From contig JAKTNV010000001.1 in assembly GCA_022747635.1 (NCBI GenBank), positions 19,711,072 through 19,775,071 on the forward strand: DNA of 64,000 nucleotides. The letters are read 5' to 3'. Positions 60,661-64,000 of this stretch are shown piece after piece. The position numbers and the translations under genes are program-made. The notes below the pieces were generated by a model. It ran no database searches, was not told where the DNA came from, and saw only the letters and a list, made by a program, of their open reading frames with translations. Every line of letters starts with the position of its first letter. Position 1 is the first letter of the stretch. This DNA comes from Hetaerina americana. Lineage: Eukaryota > Arthropoda > Insecta > Odonata > Calopterygidae.

Positions 60661-63060
60661 CAGATAAAATCTCTTTGAGCTTTTTATCTAATATACTTTG
60701 TACTTTTCTAATAAATCATAATTTTTTGTTAGCTTGTCCTCATATTCCCCTCATGTGTACCACCGAGGAGAGATCGTGAGTGAGGGTAATGCCTAGGTAT
60801 TTAATCGAGTCCACACATTCCATTTCGGTGTTCCCGTTGCAGTAGGCGTTCGGGAGGGAATTGATCTTTTTCCAAAAAATTATCATTACGCGCTTTTTTG
60901 AATTTATTTCTAATTGTCCCACCAGCTTTGTATAGTATTAAGGTCATCTGATAAAGCTGCTATGTCCTCACGATCGCGGACATCACGGTAAACCACTGCA
61001 TCATCGGAAAATAAACGTATTTTACTAGTGAATACCGAGTTAATATCGCTAACGTTAAAGTAGGAATAAAAGAGGTCCGATGACACTTCCCTGAAGTAAC
61101 TTCCACTGCTCTTGGGCAAACTCCATCTATCACTACTCTTTGTACCCGACTATTCAAAAATCCAACCTCGTCTTAAATCCAACCTCGGATAGTTTTATCT
61201 ATACCATATGCTTCAAGCTTTGCAAATAGTTTACTATGAGGTCCTTAGTCGACGGCATTCTTATTAACCTAGAAAAACCGCGTCCACGGTAACATTGCTC
61301 TCTCCCAAAATTAGAATAACATGAACCAAAAGCGCAAGTTGTGTCTCGCAAGATCTACCAATTCGGAAATCTTGCAGATTTTTCATTAATAGTTTCGAGG
61401 TTCATCGAGGTTTCTCACGATCGAACAATCAACTATATATTCCATGACCATGCATGAAATGGATGTAGAGAAATAGTTCTGTGATTGCTCGATTCCTCCT
61501 TGTCTCCGTTTTCAAATATTGGTGTTACATTAGCCGTTTTCCAATCTCTGGGAACCTTGTAATCTACCAGCGACTTCTTAAATATGATTTCTAGATACGG
61601 TTTTCAATTACGATTTGCTAGATAGATGATATCTAGATGCGTGCAATTCCTGACGATAATTTCCTAAATATACGAGTGGGTATTTTATCGAGCCCGGAGG
61701 ATTTATTGGGCTTGATATTTTTCAGCGAACGTTCTCTTCCATTATATGAGAATTCAATTTTGGGCATCGGTTGACTGGCGCGACTTGGTATGCTATCGGA
61801 GGTATTCTGTGAGACATTGATGATGACGCTTTGAAAGAAGTAATTTAATGAGTTATCCTTTTCAAAACTGATTGTTTCTTCTTCGCTTTTATCATTTTTG
61901 AGTGAATTAACACTTGACTTATTTCCCTGAACTTTTCTTACGTATGACCAAAATGCTATTGGATTCTCTTTCAAATTTTCCGCTAACCCTTTCCTTTTGC
62001 ATTCCCTTAACGCTTTCCGAAATTCATTCTTGGCAATCGCCCTGTGATCTCATTCCTTTGTCGCTGGAGATATCATCCCTAATATCACTCATCTTGGCGT
62101 GACATAGCCTTTGACGTTGTAATGCCTTTATAATATCCGCGTTGTACCATCTGGTTCCGTTTTCTTTTATAAATTTACCGGAAATGAAAATGTTGACTGC
62201 TGAGCGCGTGATCTCAAGGAAGTGATTCCAAGTGTCCTCAGTACTTCGGTGTTTACTATATTTCTTAAAAGTAAGTGGTTGAGTTTGCAGCACGCACTTT
62301 AGGCCATTGTAGTCCCCTCCTTTAAAAAAGTAGATTTTTCTTTCAGGCTTCTTATTTCGATCTCCTTGAGGGGAAAACATAACATTTACTGCCTTACGGT
62401 CACTATTTCAATAGTTTCTATAATTAAGATATTTTCGAGAATATTCGTGGACAATAAATCAAGAATATTATCACCCCAAGGTGGTTAGTTGGTGAAGTGA
62501 CAAGTTGATTCAATGAATTCAGGGTAAAAGAATTCAAAAGTGGTTCCCAGATATCTTTAGTCTGAACGCTCGTTTTAAAACTAATTGTGCTCCAGTCGAT
62601 AGATGGGGCATTGAAATCTCCCCCAATTATAACAACGCGATCATTGTGTTGGGAAAAGAATCCATTGATTTGCTGATCTATTTCTAGTATTTAATTATCT
62701 CTGTCGACTAGCGGTCTATAAAATGCGCGTACATAAATTCTTTTGGATTGAAGACTTTTAATTGAACACCAAACGCTTTCCAAACCATTACCTTGAATAA
62801 CCTCAGCCCCGCTGACGCAATAACTTTTAACTGCAATAAAGACACTGACCCCAATTATTTTTGTTTAGTCGTTTCTGTAAATGAAAAAGGATTTAGGCAA
62901 AATTTCACCGACGGAAATATCAGTGGACGACCAGCTTTATGTCCCAATAATTATATCTGCGCCTGTGCTTTGAATTAGTTGATGATATTCTGCGACTTCG
63001 TTTTTTAAATATCGGCAATTTACTAACAATACAGATAGTAACCCCCCTCCTGTTCCTTCA
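60165..63060 (-). mobile_element. CR1/L2/Jockey-group LINE, copy 2, long
   Basis: The longest copy of this family in the window. In minus-strand order it has an apurinic-type endonuclease (about 63060-62440), a linker, the RT, and the 3' untranslated region. No clear 5' end was identified. It is inactivated by stops and frame changes throughout. Confidence 0.82.
60740..63050 (-). pseudogene. LINE endonuclease-reverse transcriptase, broken (copy 2)
   Basis: The endonuclease text starts near 63040 (VNCRYLKNEVAEYHQLIQ, then TGADIIIGT), continues with VGEILPKSFFIYR and VFIAVKS, and reaches VVIIGGDFNAPSIDW near 62610. GDFN is the metal-binding motif of apurinic-type endonucleases. Next come the linker (62024-62380, TRWYNADIIKALQRQRLCHA) and ENPIAFWSYVRKVQGNK to IKPNKSSGLDKIPTRIF (61633-61974). 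A degraded FRIGRSCETQ follows near 61350. RLFSDDAVVYRD then carries the RT catalytic aspartates (60910-61119), and IKYLGITLTHDLSSV lies in the thumb region (60740-60922). At least three frame changes separate the parts. Compared with copy 1 it retains both catalytic aspartates. Confidence 0.83.
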
Positions 63061-63189
63061 TCTCACGCGTCGAAGGGGCAATCTCTGCGAGGCTCTGCGT
63101 TTGCTTCCGTCTCTGCGTATTCACCTATTATTAGCTGTCGTCTACCGAGTGAGCGTAGGTTATTATGATTAATTGTTCCTTAACTTTGC

Positions 63190-63680
63190 GCACTACTTAT
63201 ATACCTTGATTCCGTCTAAAATGCCCATTCCTTACCTCAAATTCCCAGAGTTCTTCCTTCTATCTTATCCATCAGTAACCCATTATCGTCTCTCAGTACC
63301 TCCCCCATCCACTTGTCCTGTCTTCTTTGAATCATTCTTTCCTACCTTCTACCTATCTCCAATCAAAATGTTCTGCATCCATGTTTCCCATATTCTTGGA
63401 GTTCCCCCCAAGAAACTTTTCTCCCTTTCATTTCCATGCCTAGAATTACCCTTAGTTTTCCTTTCCGTCTAATTTATTTCTTCCTTTACTCTTTACATTC
63501 ATATTTTGAAAGTCTTCTATCTACCCTTATTCTCTTTCCTCAATTTCCAAGACTCCCATCCTCACTAATCAGCACTTCCATTTTTGTTTTCGCTTTGGAC
63601 GACAAATGCAAAAGGCTGAGATTTCTCTCCTCATCCTCCCTACCTTGCTTTTCCTTCTTTCATCCCCCGGCCAATTTCTC
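63190..63680 (-). pseudogene. RTE-type LINE 3' relic
   Basis: Plus-strand text TTCTGCATCCATGTTTCCC and TTTTGAAAGTCTTCTATCTA corresponds to the C-terminal domain region of the RTE copies at 17.2 and 19.3 kb. It is strongly diverged. Confidence 0.5.
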
Positions 63681-64000
63681 TGAGAGTCAACTTACTCCGT
63701 GAATTCCCGCACTTTCTAATGGACTCTTTGCCTATGGGAGTCTTAATAAAATATAATTACGACAGGAGTGACGGTGCAGGGGGATGATAGAGATGGCTAA
63801 GGGTTTTCTTGCCTCTCCACACTCCCTCATTCTCTCTTACTATTCCAATTTCTCCAAACTGTATTTCCATAATGAAACTCAATGTTTAGAACGCTACTCA
63901 CCTTGCAGGATAAAATTGCGTTGTGAAATCGCGGCGCGACGTTTCGCCATTCTCGGTTGGAGCACCGGGGATGAGCTCTGCGGTGAATGTGGTAAGTTCC
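63681..64000. other. No gene recognised
   Basis: Mixed sequence to the window end, with a GC-richer tail at 63910-64000 that could belong to a feature outside the window. Confidence 0.35.

Overview
The window is a stretch of AT-rich animal DNA dominated by transposable elements. It is most likely arthropod. No single host gene can be assembled from it. There are no bacterial-style operons, ribosome binding sites or dense reading frames. The coding content consists of broken transposon genes of metazoan types: mariner/Tc1 transposases, an RTE-type LINE, a CR1/L2/Jockey-group LINE, a Penelope-like retroelement with a GIY-YIG domain, and a Helitron helicase. tRNA-derived SINEs and more than twenty long (TA)n microsatellites lie among them. 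The arthropod call is inference from this mixture; no species is named.

Layout. 1-1530: no gene, one strong hairpin. 1530-7040: a dense nest with terminal-repeat modules carrying a hammerhead-like core, a tRNA-like foldback element, a Helitron whose 3' end sits in a (TA)n tract, a mariner deletion derivative with perfect 31-bp inverted repeats, a SINE 3' half, and the longest TA tracts. 7040-13260: a LINE C-terminal relic, a 5'-truncated CR1-group LINE and a GC-rich block. 13260-17080: unique AT-rich DNA. 17080-23230: RTE fragments, two inverted terminal-repeat modules, a nearly full-length broken RTE LINE and a Penelope-like element. 23770-24220: a G-rich tract and CpG-rich segment ending in a perfect 5' splice-site consensus, the best candidate for a host promoter and first exon. 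24874-26198: a nearly intact mariner with unusually long terminal inverted repeats. 26440-30510: a third CR1-group copy, a full SINE, a 126-bp perfect palindrome, another mariner and an RTE fragment. 31-43 kb: mostly unique DNA with little recognisable content. 43.5-46.3 kb: microsatellites, a pyrimidine tract, a mariner stub, a terminal-repeat module and a SINE. 46.3-52.8 kb: mostly unique. 52.8-54.2 kb: a mariner joined head-to-head to a solo mariner terminus that abuts a SINE. 54.2-59.7 kb: microsatellites, a GC-rich block and an RTE fragment. 59.7-63.7 kb: a long broken CR1-group LINE with a recognisable endonuclease, then an RTE tail.

None of the transposon genes here looks able to make an intact protein; each carries stops, frameshifts or internal deletions. 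The mariner at 24.9-26.2 kb is the closest to intact. Non-autonomous elements such as the SINEs and foldbacks would depend on enzymes made elsewhere. Two patterns recur. Element ends repeatedly abut (TA)n tracts. Three otherwise different repeat families also share a small architecture (GA[A/T]GA, a short stem, GAAA, then GTGAGTG) that resembles the hammerhead ribozyme core known from Penelope-like elements.
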